The notes under the pieces: model-generated
The model's database searches: none
What the model saw: the letters and a program-made list of their open reading frames with translations, nothing else
Told to the model about the DNA's origin: nothing
Program-made: the position numbers and the translations under genes
In this document: piece after piece, positions 17,604 to 26,832 of the stretch
How the letters are laid out: every line of letters starts with the position of its first letter
Numbering within the stretch: position 1 is the stretch's first letter
NCBI RefSeq assembly: GCF_006149005.1
Contig: NZ_VBSL01000022.1
Coordinates: 18,690 to 82,689, forward strand
DNA length: 64,000 nucleotides
Reading direction: 5' to 3'
Origin: Larkinella sp. C7
GTDB lineage: Bacteria > Bacteroidota > Bacteroidia > Cytophagales > Spirosomataceae

Positions 17604-18590
17604 GTGACAACGCTTCAGGCCTCTCTGTTCGACGCGCCCCTTCAATTTGATATTCCAGTTCTCTTTATTTTGTTTAACCGGCCTTATCACGCCCGACGGG
17701 TTTTTGAACGTATTCGCGAAATTCAACCCCGCGAACTGTTTGTATCGATCGATGGACCACGCCCCGACCACCCCACCGATGCAGAACAAGTGGCCCAATG
17801 CCAGGCCCTGCTGGACGAAATCGACTGGCCCTGTCAGGTTCAACAATTGGTGCAGGAACAGAATCTAGGCTGCAAACACGCCGTGAGTACGGCCATCACC
17901 TGGTTTTTCCGGCAGGTAGAAATGGGCATTATTTTGGAGGATGATTGTCTGCCCGATCCAACCTTTTTTACCTTTTGCCGCGAAAATCTCTGGTACCACC
18001 TGAATAATACCGCTATTATGCACATTGGGGGAACCAACCTCCAGAATGGCCAATGGCATGGGGATGGCTCCTATTTTTATTCCAAAATTTGCCATGTCTG
18101 GGGGTGGGCAAGCTGGCGTCGGGCCTGGGAAAAGTACGATGTTACGATGTCGACTTATCCGGAGTTTAGAAGCCAAAAGCTCATCTCTGATATTTTCACC
18201 GATCCCCAGGTTCAGGAATTTTGGAACGATTCCTTCGATGGCACCTACAATGGCCTGATCAACACCTGGGATTTCCAGTGGTGTTACGCCATCTGGACTC
18301 ATAATGGAATGTGTATCAACCCCAATCAGAATCTTATTTCCAATATCGGTTTTGGCGGAGAGGCTACGCATACCAAAGTCAACAATGAGACGTTTGCGAA
18401 TAAACCGGTCTACCCGCTAAACGAAATCATTCATCCCCGGTTTATCATTGAGAACCGTCAGGCCACCGACTACTCGCTGCATCACTATTTTCGGAAACTA
18501 ACCCGCATCAAACAGCGGGTGGAGGATATTAAAAAGCGAACCGGGTTAACAAACATGAAAACCACTTTCAAGAAGCACCTGCTTCCCTGA
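17604..18590 (+). CDS. GT-A-type putative glycosyltransferase, HlpA-like paralog 2
   Basis: 328 residues. Same architecture as the preceding gene: LFILFNRPYHARRVFERI, FVSIDGPRPDHP, GIILEDDCLPDP, WGWASWRRAW. It starts with GTG at 17604; there is no suitable ATG. It carries about 16 extra N-terminal residues and a slightly longer, basic C-terminus. The two paralogs are a tandem duplication, and differences in their middle and C-terminal parts suggest different sugar or acceptor specificity. A 168-nt gap separates them. Confidence 0.75.
   Translation: MTTLQASLFDAPLQFDIPVLFILFNRPYHARRVFERIREIQPRELFVSIDGPRPDHPTDAEQVAQCQALLDEIDWPCQVQQLVQEQNLGCKHAVSTAITWFFRQVEMGIILEDDCLPDPTFFTFCRENLWYHLNNTAIMHIGGTNLQNGQWHGDGSYFYSKICHVWGWASWRRAWEKYDVTMSTYPEFRSQKLISDIFTDPQVQEFWNDSFDGTYNGLINTWDFQWCYAIWTHNGMCINPNQNLISNIGFGGEATHTKVNNETFANKPVYPLNEIIHPRFIIENRQATDYSLHHYFRKLTRIKQRVEDIKKRTGLTNMKTTFKKHLLP
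18027..18109 (+). repeat. Near-identical 83-bp tract, copy 2 (in HlpA-like paralog 2)
   Basis: Partner of 16905-16987, with one mismatch over 83 bp. The offset is constant at 1122 bp, so there are no indels inside the tract. Confidence 0.85.
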
Positions 18591-18602
18591 AAGTATCCCT
18601 GC

Positions 18603-19706
18603 ATGAAGATTTTCTTTGATCATCAAACCTTTTCCCAGCAAAATTACGGCGGCATTTCCCGGTATTTCTGCGAATTGATTGCCGGCATCAACCAATTCCG
18701 AAACAAACATCAGGCTCATTTGTCATTATTGGTTTCCAACAATGTTTATTTGAAAGAAAAAGGTCTCCCCACCCTGCCTTTTTTCCCTAGCCAGCCTTTT
18801 GCCAGAACCCAGCCTTACCTCTACCAAATTAACAAAGCATTCAATCAGGTAGAAATGAGAACCCGGTCGTACGACATTTTTCATGCCACCTATTACGAAC
18901 CTTACTTCTTAAAATTCATCCGCAAGCGGCCGGTTGTCATTACTGTCCATGACCTGATTCACGAAAAATATCACACAGTTTTTCCTGAATTGGCCGCCGA
19001 TCATCAGGTTATGACTTGGAAGAAGGAAATTATTTATCATGCGACGGCAATTATTGCCATTTCAGAAAATACCAAACGCGACTTGCTGGCGTATTATGAC
19101 ATTCCACCCGAACGCGTTCGGGTCATTCACCACGGTTCGTCGGTTTCTGTGGATGAAACCCAGTCTGAACCCGTGTCAGAAGTGCCGTATCTGCTCTTTG
19201 TTGGAAACCGGGGTATGTATAAGAACTTCCTGCCCTTTATTCAGGCCGTTGCGCCCTTGCTTCTCGCCCATCAAATCCGGGTCATGTGTGCCGGTGGCGG
19301 CCCTTTTTCTCCCGAAGAAGAAGCCGTCATCCGGCAATTGAACCTTCATGACCTGGTTGAACAGCAACCCATTGATGATGCTTCGCTGCGCCGGTTATAC
19401 CGCCAGGCCCTGGGTTTTGTGTTTCCTTCACTCTACGAAGGATTCGGCATTCCGGTGCTGGAAGCGTTTGCCTGTGGATGCCCCTGCCTGCTCAGCAACC
19501 GAAGCTCACTCCCCGAAGTGGCGGGTGAAGCCGCGCTCTATTTCGACCCCGAGAACCGGGATTCCATCCACCACGCCATCGGACTTTTCCTGAATAATCC
19601 GGCTTTAAGGCTTGAACTCGCCCGGCAGGGAAATCTCCAGTTGCAACAGTTCTCGTGGGACCGAACCGTTCGGGAAACGCTTGATTTATACCAGTCTCTA
19701 CAATAA
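18603..19706 (+). CDS. Glycosyltransferase, GT4 family (GT-B fold)
   Basis: 367 residues. It begins with MKIFFDHQTFSQQNYGGISR, a glycine-rich acceptor-side loop, and ends with a GT4 donor domain: LLFVGNRGMYKNF, then FVFPSLYEGFGIPVLEAFACG and SSLPEVAGEAALYFDP. The EGFGIPVLEA (E-x7-E) motif binds the nucleotide-sugar donor and retains anomeric configuration. It lies 12 nt after the HlpA-like paralog 2. Donor sugar unknown. Confidence 0.9.
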   Translation: MKIFFDHQTFSQQNYGGISRYFCELIAGINQFRNKHQAHLSLLVSNNVYLKEKGLPTLPFFPSQPFARTQPYLYQINKAFNQVEMRTRSYDIFHATYYEPYFLKFIRKRPVVITVHDLIHEKYHTVFPELAADHQVMTWKKEIIYHATAIIAISENTKRDLLAYYDIPPERVRVIHHGSSVSVDETQSEPVSEVPYLLFVGNRGMYKNFLPFIQAVAPLLLAHQIRVMCAGGGPFSPEEEAVIRQLNLHDLVEQQPIDDASLRRLYRQALGFVFPSLYEGFGIPVLEAFACGCPCLLSNRSSLPEVAGEAALYFDPENRDSIHHAIGLFLNNPALRLELARQGNLQLQQFSWDRTVRETLDLYQSLQ

Positions 19707-19766
19707 TATTTTTCCCTTTCGAGAGGAGTCCGGACCGATCCGCCCGGTAGTCAAACCGCAATTCCC

Positions 19767-19774
19767 TATCTTTG
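19767..19774 (+). promoter_or_regulatory. -7 element TATCTTTG inside the capsule locus
   Basis: TATCTTTG matches TAnnTTTG and is followed 13 nt later by an ATG (19788) that opens a 27-codon ORF, then by the FkbM-like gene. It suggests an internal promoter for the second half of the locus. Confidence 0.5.
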
Positions 19775-19787
19775 CGGCTTCGATTGA

Positions 19788-19871
19788 ATGAACTATACAC
19801 CGGTAAAAAGAAGGACCCCGGTCGTGGAGTCTTCTCTTTTGAAGCGGCTTCTACCTTACGCTCTGCTATGA
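19788..19871 (+). CDS. Putative 27-residue leader peptide overlapping the next start (ATGA)
   Basis: An ATG 13 nt after a good -7 element opens a 27-codon frame whose TGA overlaps the ATG of the following gene (ATGA at 19868-19871). The peptide is basic then hydrophobic, ending in KRLLPYALL. The arrangement is what translational coupling or a leader peptide would need. Alternatively the frame is fortuitous. No homology is known to me. Confidence 0.3.
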   Translation: MNYTPVKRRTPVVESSLLKRLLPYALL

Positions 19872-20770
19872 TCCTTGGGAAAATACTAAAGAAATTTCAG
19901 TTTTTTTCGGCGATGCTTCGGGAAACGCGACACGAAGTATACGAAAACCGCGTCCTGATGGGAAAACTCCTTTCGATGCAGAGCCGGGAAATCAATTCCA
20001 TTCAGGATGCTGAATTTAAAGTATTCTCCCAATACGGAGACGATGGCATCATCCAGTACCTGATCAAAGCGGCTTCCATCCGTTCCCACAGCTTTGTAGA
20101 ATTTGGCGTGGAAACCTACGTGGAATCGAATACCCGCTTTTTGTTGATCAATAACAACTGGAGCGGGCTGGTTTTAGACGGTAGCGACCAAAATATAGCC
20201 TACATTCGGTCTGATCCCTTTTTCTGGCAACACCATCTCATTGCCAACCAGGCTTTTATCACCGCCGAAAATATCAATTCTTTGCTAACCGACGCGGGTT
20301 TTAAAGGACCTTTGGGCCTGCTCAGTATCGACATCGACGGCAATGACTACTGGGTCTGGAAAGCCATCGACGCGGTGGATGCGGACATTGTTGTGGTGGA
20401 ATACAATAGCCTTTTTGGTCCCGAAAGGGCCATTACGGTTCCTTACCAACCGGATTTTGTACGCAGTAAGGCTCATTTTAGCTACCTGTATTTCGGAGCA
20501 TCGTTGGCTGCCCTTTGCGATCTGGCCACCGAGAAGGGCTATGCGTTTGTGGGGTGCAACAGCACCGGGGTGAATGCCTATTTTGTAAAAAGTACGCAAC
20601 TGGGGTCTTTAAAACCGCTCACAGCCGCTGAGGGTTACGTGTATTCCAAGTTTCGCGAAGGGCGTGACCCGGACGGTAATCTGACCTATGCGACGGGTGA
20701 CGAGCGCATCGCCGTGATTCGCGGGTTGCCGGTTTTCAACACCCGAACCCAGTCGGTAGAACCGTTTTAA
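19868..20770 (+). CDS. FkbM-like putative methyltransferase
   Basis: 300 residues. Possible SAM-binding fold elements are the FSQYGDDGIIQYLI opening, SFVEFGVETYVESNTRFLL (motif I-like), GLVLDGSDQNIAYI (acidic end of strand 2) and LGLLSIDIDGNDYWVW, matching the SIDIDGxD motif found in FkbM-type methyltransferases. It would be expected to O-methylate a sugar of the polymer (inference). ATG at 19868 is chosen; the in-frame TTG at 19772 lies inside the promoter element. Confidence 0.6.
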   Translation: MILGKILKKFQFFSAMLRETRHEVYENRVLMGKLLSMQSREINSIQDAEFKVFSQYGDDGIIQYLIKAASIRSHSFVEFGVETYVESNTRFLLINNNWSGLVLDGSDQNIAYIRSDPFFWQHHLIANQAFITAENINSLLTDAGFKGPLGLLSIDIDGNDYWVWKAIDAVDADIVVVEYNSLFGPERAITVPYQPDFVRSKAHFSYLYFGASLAALCDLATEKGYAFVGCNSTGVNAYFVKSTQLGSLKPLTAAEGYVYSKFREGRDPDGNLTYATGDERIAVIRGLPVFNTRTQSVEPF

Positions 20771-20821
20771 ATAACTTTACGGGCGTGTTTCTTTCCTTCA
20801 CGTCCTTCACCGGAGTTGTCT

Positions 20822-21562
20822 ATGCCGCCATTGGTTTCCGTTATTACGGTTTGTTACAATAGCCAAAAACACATCGAACAAACCATTCAATCGGTTGTCA
20901 ATCAAACCTATGCACCCATTGAATACATTTTGATCGACGGAAAATCGACCGACCGGACGGTAGCGATCATCGAGCCGTATGCCCGGCAGTTTCCGGACCG
21001 AATCAAGTATGTGTCCGAACCCGACAGCGGTATTTATAACGCCATGAACAAAGGCATCCGGTGGGCCACCGGCGAACTGATCGGCATCATCAACAGCGAT
21101 GACTGGTATGAAACCGACGCCGTTGAACGGGTCGTGCAGGCTTACCAACAGTTTGGCCCCGCCGTTTACCACGGCATTCAGCGGACGTTCCTGGGCGAGC
21201 AGGAAGCCTTTCTGATCCAAACGCACGCCAGCCAGCTTCCCAAAGGCAACATCGAACATCCCACCTGCTTTGTGCCGGCTGCATTTTACCAAACCGACGG
21301 GTTGTTTAGCGAGCAATACCGCTATGTGAGCGATTATGAACTGATGCTGCGTTTGGCCGCGAACCAGCGCCCGTTTATTCCCCTCAACGCTGTTCTTAGT
21401 AACTTCCGGCAGGGCGGAGCGTCGCACCGGGCCGAAGCGGTTTGGGAAAACCTGCACCTCTGGTACGAAAAAGGCCTGCTGAGCCGCCGTCAATACCTGA
21501 CCTGGCTCTATAAAGACAAACTGAAAGTATTCACCAAACGGCTCACCAGCCGAACCCCATGA
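20822..21562 (+). CDS. Glycosyltransferase family 2 (GT-A fold)
   Basis: 246 residues. Canonical GT2 start PLVSVITVCYNSQKHIEQTI, then YILIDGKSTDRTV, EPDSGIYNAMNKG and GIINSDDWYE, whose DD is the metal-binding DxD equivalent. C-terminal acceptor part FRQGGASHRAE. Close to WcaA-like transferases that act on lipid-linked intermediates at the cytoplasmic face. ATG at 20822; the stop overlaps the polymerase start by 4 nt, showing coupling. Confidence 0.9.
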   Translation: MPPLVSVITVCYNSQKHIEQTIQSVVNQTYAPIEYILIDGKSTDRTVAIIEPYARQFPDRIKYVSEPDSGIYNAMNKGIRWATGELIGIINSDDWYETDAVERVVQAYQQFGPAVYHGIQRTFLGEQEAFLIQTHASQLPKGNIEHPTCFVPAAFYQTDGLFSEQYRYVSDYELMLRLAANQRPFIPLNAVLSNFRQGGASHRAEAVWENLHLWYEKGLLSRRQYLTWLYKDKLKVFTKRLTSRTP

Positions 21563-22854
21563 GGATCAGGACGCTGTTCTATATCGCCCTGCTGATCGGC
21601 CTGTTTGGAACCGTCACTAACCTGATTTTCATCAGTCCGTTGCCGTCGATTCTGGCGCTGGCGGTTTTGCCCTATCTGTTTTTCAGGCATTCGGTTTTCG
21701 TCATTCCCCGGTTCATTTATTACCTGTACATCTATTTTTTGTTTTCGCTGGCGGGCATTTTGATCTACCATCCGCCGTCGCTGCTCGCTTTCGGTTTCTA
21801 CCGGTACGATGGGAACTTCATCATATCGTATCTGCCGCTGCTGCTGATCGCCTTTTTTTCGTACAATGTCGCCGTCGATTCCCTTTTCAAGCGGTTTCTG
21901 ATCTTTGCGACCCTGGTCAACGGCGTGGCGTTCGGGCTGAATCTGGTGCTCACCAATTTTGCCGCCATCACCGACTGGGGCAATCCGGAAACCTACTTCC
22001 ACGGTTTTTTCAAAAGCACCAACGGCGCGGGCGGTTTCATCAGCATCGTGCTGTCGCTCAACATCGTGCTGTTTTTGCAGGAACGCAAGCGAAAATGGCT
22101 GCTGATGATCTTCATCAACTTCGTCTTTCTGATCGCCACGACGTCACGCGGTTCGCTGCTGGGCTTGATTGCCGGTTTTGCCTTTTACTTTTTTGACCGC
22201 ACCAACCGGGCTTACCTGATCCGGCTGGCGCTTTTCGCCATTGTCGCCGTCCAGTGTGCGGTTTTGACGTATACCTATCCGCTTTATACGATGTATGTCC
22301 GCGACGCCGACCTGAGCGAAGCGGGTGCCAGCACCTACATTTCGCCCCTGTTCGGCGAAGTCAGCACCAAATCGGCCAACATCGCCATCCGCGCCGTCGA
22401 AACCTGGCCCCGCGCCGTCGACTGCTTTCTGCATTCGCCCCTGATCGGAACCGGTTTTGGTTCCGTCAACGACGTCCCGTTGCGGTACAAGGGTCTTCCG
22501 TATGTAGTCAGTCTTAACGACCAACCTAAAAAGGCCTTCAACGATGCGCACGCTCACCACTCGTATCTGCACATTCTGGGGGAACAGGGCCTGGTCGGGC
22601 TGGCGATCTTCCTGCTGTTCTGGCACGCGCTTTACCGGTATCTGAAAAAAGGCGCAGACAGCATCGTGCAAAAGTTTCTGCTGGTTTCGTATTTCAACCT
22701 GTCGGTCATGAGCTTTACCGAACACCGCATTACCTCGCCCTCCAACGCGCTGCCGCTGGTGATTGCGTTGTGTTTATACATGCTGAAACGAAATTTCGAT
22801 ACTAAAAAGAGAAACTCTGTGGTTAGTACTAGTAGTATGGAAAGCCCAATCTAA
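21559..22854 (+). CDS. wzy: O-antigen/capsule polymerase (Wzy-like, O-antigen ligase family)
   Basis: 431 residues with about 10-12 TM helices and a large periplasmic loop containing ETWPRAVDCFLHSPLIGTGF and a later AHHSYLHILGEQGLVGLAIF. The H-S-x-L-x-x-L-G-E-x-G pattern is typical of Wzy/WaaL-like proteins. It should polymerise repeat units in the periplasm. It starts with ATGA overlapping the GT2 stop. Confidence 0.85.
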   Translation: MRIRTLFYIALLIGLFGTVTNLIFISPLPSILALAVLPYLFFRHSVFVIPRFIYYLYIYFLFSLAGILIYHPPSLLAFGFYRYDGNFIISYLPLLLIAFFSYNVAVDSLFKRFLIFATLVNGVAFGLNLVLTNFAAITDWGNPETYFHGFFKSTNGAGGFISIVLSLNIVLFLQERKRKWLLMIFINFVFLIATTSRGSLLGLIAGFAFYFFDRTNRAYLIRLALFAIVAVQCAVLTYTYPLYTMYVRDADLSEAGASTYISPLFGEVSTKSANIAIRAVETWPRAVDCFLHSPLIGTGFGSVNDVPLRYKGLPYVVSLNDQPKKAFNDAHAHHSYLHILGEQGLVGLAIFLLFWHALYRYLKKGADSIVQKFLLVSYFNLSVMSFTEHRITSPSNALPLVIALCLYMLKRNFDTKKRNSVVSTSSMESPI

Positions 22855-22881
22855 TTTTACGACCGATCATTTACGCCTTCT

Positions 22882-23961
22882 ATGAACCATAAATCAGTTG
22901 TTGTCAACGCCCGGTTTCTCACACAGCCCGTTACAGGAACGCAACGGGTTGGCATTGAACTCGGAATGCGATTGAAGAATCTGCTGCCGGACATTACGTT
23001 TTTAACGCCTTATAACATACTCCAGGAAGACATTGCGAAGGATTTAGGCGCTACGGTTTACGGCCGCAGCAAAGGGTATCTGTGGGAGCAGATCGAAATG
23101 CCGCTCTACCTCAAGAGTCAGGGCAGTCCGCTGTTGCTGAACCTCTGCAATACTGCCCCCATCGTTTACGACAACAAGATTGTCACGGTTCTGGATTTGT
23201 CCTTTCATCGTCACCCGGAATGGTTTTCGAAAAAATTCTCGCTACTCTATAATTTTACCGTTCCCCGCATTGTCAAGTCAGCCCACAAGGTTCTGACGAT
23301 CAGCGAATACTCTCTGAATGATCTGAATCAATTTTATCAGGTTCCCCGTTCGTCACTGGACATTATTTACCCCAGCATTTCGGATATTTTCCTGCATCCG
23401 CCTGCGGTGAAAGGCGAAAATCCGTACGGAAAATACATTCTGGCGGTTTCGTCGCTCGACCCGCGCAAGAACTTCAAAGGGCTGATTCGGGCGTTTCAGG
23501 AAGCTAAATTTTCGGATACGAAGCTGGTGATTGTCGGAGCGGCCCACAAAGTATTCGCCGATAACGGGCTGAAAGAAATGATTCAGAACGATCCGTCCAT
23601 TATTTTTACGGGTTACCTCAGCGATGCGCAACTGGTCAATCTGTATCAGCACGCCTTGTTTTTTGCCTACCCGTCTTTTTTTGAAGGCTTTGGCATTCCA
23701 CCACTCGAAGCCATGTCGTGTGGCTGCCCCACGCTGGTGTCCGACACCACGAGCCTGCCCGAAGTCTGTGGCGACGCCAGCGTATACGTCGATCCCTACG
23801 ACATTGGCAGCATCCGCGACGGGCTGACGAAGCTGTACCGCGATGAATCGCTCCGCAAAACGCTGGTGGAGAAAGGGCGCGGGCGGGTCGAACGGTTCAG
23901 TTGGCAACAATCCGCGGAAAAACTGGCCGGAATCATTATGGAAGTAGACAAGAGACGCTAG
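22882..23961 (+). CDS. Glycosyltransferase, GT4 family
   Basis: 359 residues. N-terminal domain NARFLTQPVTGTQRVGIELG, then VLDLSFHRHPEWFSKK, a linker SVSDIFLHPP-like segment, and the donor domain ILAVSSLDPRKNFKGLI, FAYPSFFEGFGIPPLEAMSCG, TSLPEVCGDASVYVDP. The pattern resembles mannosyl- or rhamnosyltransferases of the WbpX/MtfB group, but the donor cannot be assigned. 27-nt gap after wzy. Confidence 0.9.
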   Translation: MNHKSVVVNARFLTQPVTGTQRVGIELGMRLKNLLPDITFLTPYNILQEDIAKDLGATVYGRSKGYLWEQIEMPLYLKSQGSPLLLNLCNTAPIVYDNKIVTVLDLSFHRHPEWFSKKFSLLYNFTVPRIVKSAHKVLTISEYSLNDLNQFYQVPRSSLDIIYPSISDIFLHPPAVKGENPYGKYILAVSSLDPRKNFKGLIRAFQEAKFSDTKLVIVGAAHKVFADNGLKEMIQNDPSIIFTGYLSDAQLVNLYQHALFFAYPSFFEGFGIPPLEAMSCGCPTLVSDTTSLPEVCGDASVYVDPYDIGSIRDGLTKLYRDESLRKTLVEKGRGRVERFSWQQSAEKLAGIIMEVDKRR

Positions 23962-23966
23962 AGAAA

Positions 23967-24007
23967 AGACAAGAGATTCGTTTCCGGGAGCCTTTCATCT
24001 CTTGTCT
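23967..24007. repeat. Intergenic inverted repeat IR-4 (word family B)
   Basis: An 11-bp perfect stem (AGACAAGAGAT, 23967-23977, with 23997-24007) extends outward with mismatches. It lies in a 72-nt gap, 5 nt after the stop and 26 nt before the next ATG. The words GACAAGAGAC and TAGAGAAAAGACA, present just around it, recur in IR-5 in the nuo operon. Confidence 0.7.
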
Positions 24008-24033
24008 CATTTCTTTTATCACAAAACAAAATC

Positions 24034-25164
24034 ATGCTTGATAAAAAAGTCGCCCTGGTTCACGAATGGCTGGTTACGTTTGCCGGTTCCGAAAGCGTGG
24101 TCGAACAAATCCTGCAGCTTTATCCGCAAAGTGATCTGTTTACCCTGGTCGACTTTCTGCCCGACTCGCAACGGCCCCTGATTCTGAATAAAACCGCTAC
24201 GACGAGTTTTATTCAGAAACTGCCGTGGGCGAAAAAAAAATACCGGACCTACCTGCCCTTCATGCCGCTGGCCGTCGAGCAGTTCGATCTGAGTGCCTAC
24301 GACGTGGTGGTGTCGAGCAGCCATGCCGTGGCGAAGGGCGTGTTGACCGGCCCCAACCAGCTTCACATCTGCTATTGCCACTCGCCCATGCGGTATGCCT
24401 GGGACTTGTACCACCAATACCTGAACGAAAGCGGCCTCAAAACCGGGGTGAGTGGGGCCCTGGCCAAACTAATTTTGCACTACATTCGGCTCTGGGATTA
24501 TCAATCGGCCCAACGGGTTGATTATTTTGTCGCCAACTCCCGCTATATTGCCCGCCGAATCCGGAAAGTGTACGGTCGCGATGCCGATGTGATCTATCCG
24601 CCCGTCGATACCGGGAAATTTTCGCTCTGTGCGCGGAAAGAAAACTATTACCTGACGGCTTCGCGGATGGTTCCCTACAAAAAAATAAATTTGATTGTAG
24701 AAGCATTTTCAACCATGCCCGACAAACGCCTGGTGGTGGTGGGCGACGGCCCGGACTTTGAAAAAATTAAACGGCTGGCAACGCCCAACATTGAGTTGGT
24801 CGGCTATCAATCCGACGCCGTGCTGATTTCGTATATGCAGAAAGCGAAAGCATTCCTGTTTGCTGCCGAAGAAGATTTCGGGATTACGCCCGTGGAAGCC
24901 CAGGCTTGTGGAACGCCGGTGCTGGCCTACGGAAAAGGGGGCGTACTGGAGTCGGTGGTGGATCAGAAAACCGGTCTGTTTTTCGACCGGCAACAGGTCG
25001 ATTCACTCACCGAATGTGTGCAGCGGTTTGAACGAAGCGCCGACCAGTTCGATCCGGTTGCCATTCACCAGCACGCGCAACGGTTTAGCCGGGAAACCTT
25101 TCGTCAGGAATTTGATCGTTATGTGACCCGCAAAACGACCGAATGGTTTTCGGCGGATCAGTAG
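24034..25164 (+). CDS. Glycosyltransferase, GT4 family (WbaZ/WcaI-like)
   Basis: 376 residues. N-terminus KKVALVHEWLVTFAGSESVV, a segment shared by mannosyltransferases of the WbaZ kind, then CYCHSPMRYAWDLYHQYL. Donor domain YYLTASRMVPYKKINLIVEA, LFAAEEDFGITPVEAQACG and GKGGVLESVVDQKTGLFF. The EDFGITPVEA segment holds the two acidic donor-site residues. GDP-mannose use would fit the gmd gene upstream, but this is inference. Last transferase before the 259-nt gap ahead of the initiating enzyme. Confidence 0.9.
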   Translation: MLDKKVALVHEWLVTFAGSESVVEQILQLYPQSDLFTLVDFLPDSQRPLILNKTATTSFIQKLPWAKKKYRTYLPFMPLAVEQFDLSAYDVVVSSSHAVAKGVLTGPNQLHICYCHSPMRYAWDLYHQYLNESGLKTGVSGALAKLILHYIRLWDYQSAQRVDYFVANSRYIARRIRKVYGRDADVIYPPVDTGKFSLCARKENYYLTASRMVPYKKINLIVEAFSTMPDKRLVVVGDGPDFEKIKRLATPNIELVGYQSDAVLISYMQKAKAFLFAAEEDFGITPVEAQACGTPVLAYGKGGVLESVVDQKTGLFFDRQQVDSLTECVQRFERSADQFDPVAIHQHAQRFSRETFRQEFDRYVTRKTTEWFSADQ

Positions 25165-25423
25165 CCTTTAACGATCTGATTATTAAATAGAATAATCGCA
25201 AGAATAAATAAAACAACGGGTCCTTAGGATAAATAATAGCGCATTTTTCAATAAATTTTTGCCGAAAATCGTACAAATAACATGAACTTGGAGTTAATAA
25301 AGAGTTAGTGTTTAAACTCTCTGTTTATACTAAGTGTCTTTCATTTGTCACGAATTCAGGCGAGGGAGCGGTCTGGCAGTATGATAATCTGCATGTGCAG
25401 CGGCTGTTCCAAACGAATTGCTT

Positions 25424-26806
25424 ATGAAACACCGGTTTTCTTTTTTACTGCGACCCTTTAGTGCAACGATGGATATCATCTCTCTGGATATCTGTTTTGC
25501 CCTTGCCTACCGGCTTAAATTTGGTTCCACAGCGTCTCTCTTCGATGCCCCCTACGTTAGCCTGTTCTGGTTTATCAACGCAGCCTGGTTTCTGATTTTA
25601 TTGCTCAATAAGCCCTATAACTTTTCCCGGTTGACGTTTACGATCCAGAATCTGCTGGTAGGTCTTGCCAAACTGATCGGGCTTCACATTGCCATGGTAT
25701 CGGTTTTCTGGGTATTTACGAAGGGCGGTTTCGATTACTCCCGCGAGCAACTGGCCCTGACGTATGTCCTGTTCCTGTGTGCCGGTTCGCTCTGGCGCTC
25801 GGTGGTGCTTATTCTGCTGAAAGTCTACCGCGCGATGGGCTACAACACCCGGCGGTTTGTGGTGGTTGGCTACGGGCCGCTTTCCCGGAGCATTCAGACG
25901 TTCTACCAGATGTATCCGGAAATTGGGTTCAAATTTTACGGGTATTTCGATAAAATGAACGCCGATAATGCCACCGCCCTCCGGGGGGATTATAGTTATC
26001 TGAAAGAATTCATTACCCGCAACGAAATCGACTGCGTTTATTGCTGTTTACCCTACATCGAAACCGATCAGTTACGTGATATTATGAACTTTTCGGAGGA
26101 AGCCAGCTACCAGGTGAAGCTGATTGTCGACTTCAAAGGGTTCCTCACGAAAGGCGTAACGGTCGAATACCACGACGTGCAGCCGGTGATTAGTCTGTCG
26201 ACCCATTATCTGGACGATTTACAGGTGAACGTATTCAAACGGGCTTTCGACATCGCCTTCTCGGCGAGTGTGCTCGCGGCTGGCGCGCCATTTTTCCTTA
26301 TTATTGCACTCATTACCAAATTCAGTTCGAAAGGTCCCGCTTTTTATTCGCAGGAGCGGATTGGGAAGTGGGGCAAACCGTTCCGGATTTACAAATTTCG
26401 CAGCATGTATCCCGATGCTGAACGGGGCGGACCCGCCCTTTCATCGGGCGACAACGACAACCGCATAACCCCCTGGGGACAGTTTATGCGAAAAACGCGT
26501 CTCGACGAATTCCCCCAGTTTTACAATGTATTGAAAGGGGATATGTCGGTGGTTGGGCCTCGCCCGGAGCGGCAGTATTTTATTAATCAAATCGTCGAGA
26601 AATCGCCGGAATACAAGTATTTGCTGATGGTCAAACCCGGTATTACCTCCATCGGACAAATCAAATTCGGCTATGCCGAAAATGTTGAGCAGATGGTGCA
26701 GCGACTGTGGTACGACCTTGAATATCTGCAAAATGTTTCTCTCTCGACCGACGTGTGGCTCATTGTCCAAACTGTCCGCGTCATGGTGCAGGGCAGAGGA
26801 AAGTAA
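25424..26806 (+). CDS. Undecaprenyl-phosphate sugar-1-phosphate transferase (WcaJ/PHPT type)
   Basis: 460 residues. Four TM helices at the N-terminus, a CoA-binding-like cytosolic domain (VVVGYGPLSRSIQTFYQM), a fifth membrane helix near residues 285-305, and the bacterial sugar transferase domain: GPAFYSQERIGKWGKPF, YKFRSMYPDAE, TRLDEFPQFYNVLKGDMS, VVGPRPERQYF. It starts each repeat unit by moving a hexose-1-phosphate, usually glucose, to undecaprenyl phosphate. ATG at 25424; an in-frame TTG at 25418 is less likely. A 259-nt gap upstream holds an AGAGTT/AACTCT mini-hairpin but no clear promoter. Confidence 0.9.
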   Translation: MKHRFSFLLRPFSATMDIISLDICFALAYRLKFGSTASLFDAPYVSLFWFINAAWFLILLLNKPYNFSRLTFTIQNLLVGLAKLIGLHIAMVSVFWVFTKGGFDYSREQLALTYVLFLCAGSLWRSVVLILLKVYRAMGYNTRRFVVVGYGPLSRSIQTFYQMYPEIGFKFYGYFDKMNADNATALRGDYSYLKEFITRNEIDCVYCCLPYIETDQLRDIMNFSEEASYQVKLIVDFKGFLTKGVTVEYHDVQPVISLSTHYLDDLQVNVFKRAFDIAFSASVLAAGAPFFLIIALITKFSSKGPAFYSQERIGKWGKPFRIYKFRSMYPDAERGGPALSSGDNDNRITPWGQFMRKTRLDEFPQFYNVLKGDMSVVGPRPERQYFINQIVEKSPEYKYLLMVKPGITSIGQIKFGYAENVEQMVQRLWYDLEYLQNVSLSTDVWLIVQTVRVMVQGRGK

Positions 26807-26832
26807 ACGTGTAGAGGTCACTTATTATATCT

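Noticed and set aside
25165..25423. A riboswitch or regulatory RNA ahead of the initiating transferase
   Set aside because: Only a small AGAGTT/AACTCT hairpin is visible; no conserved core recognised.
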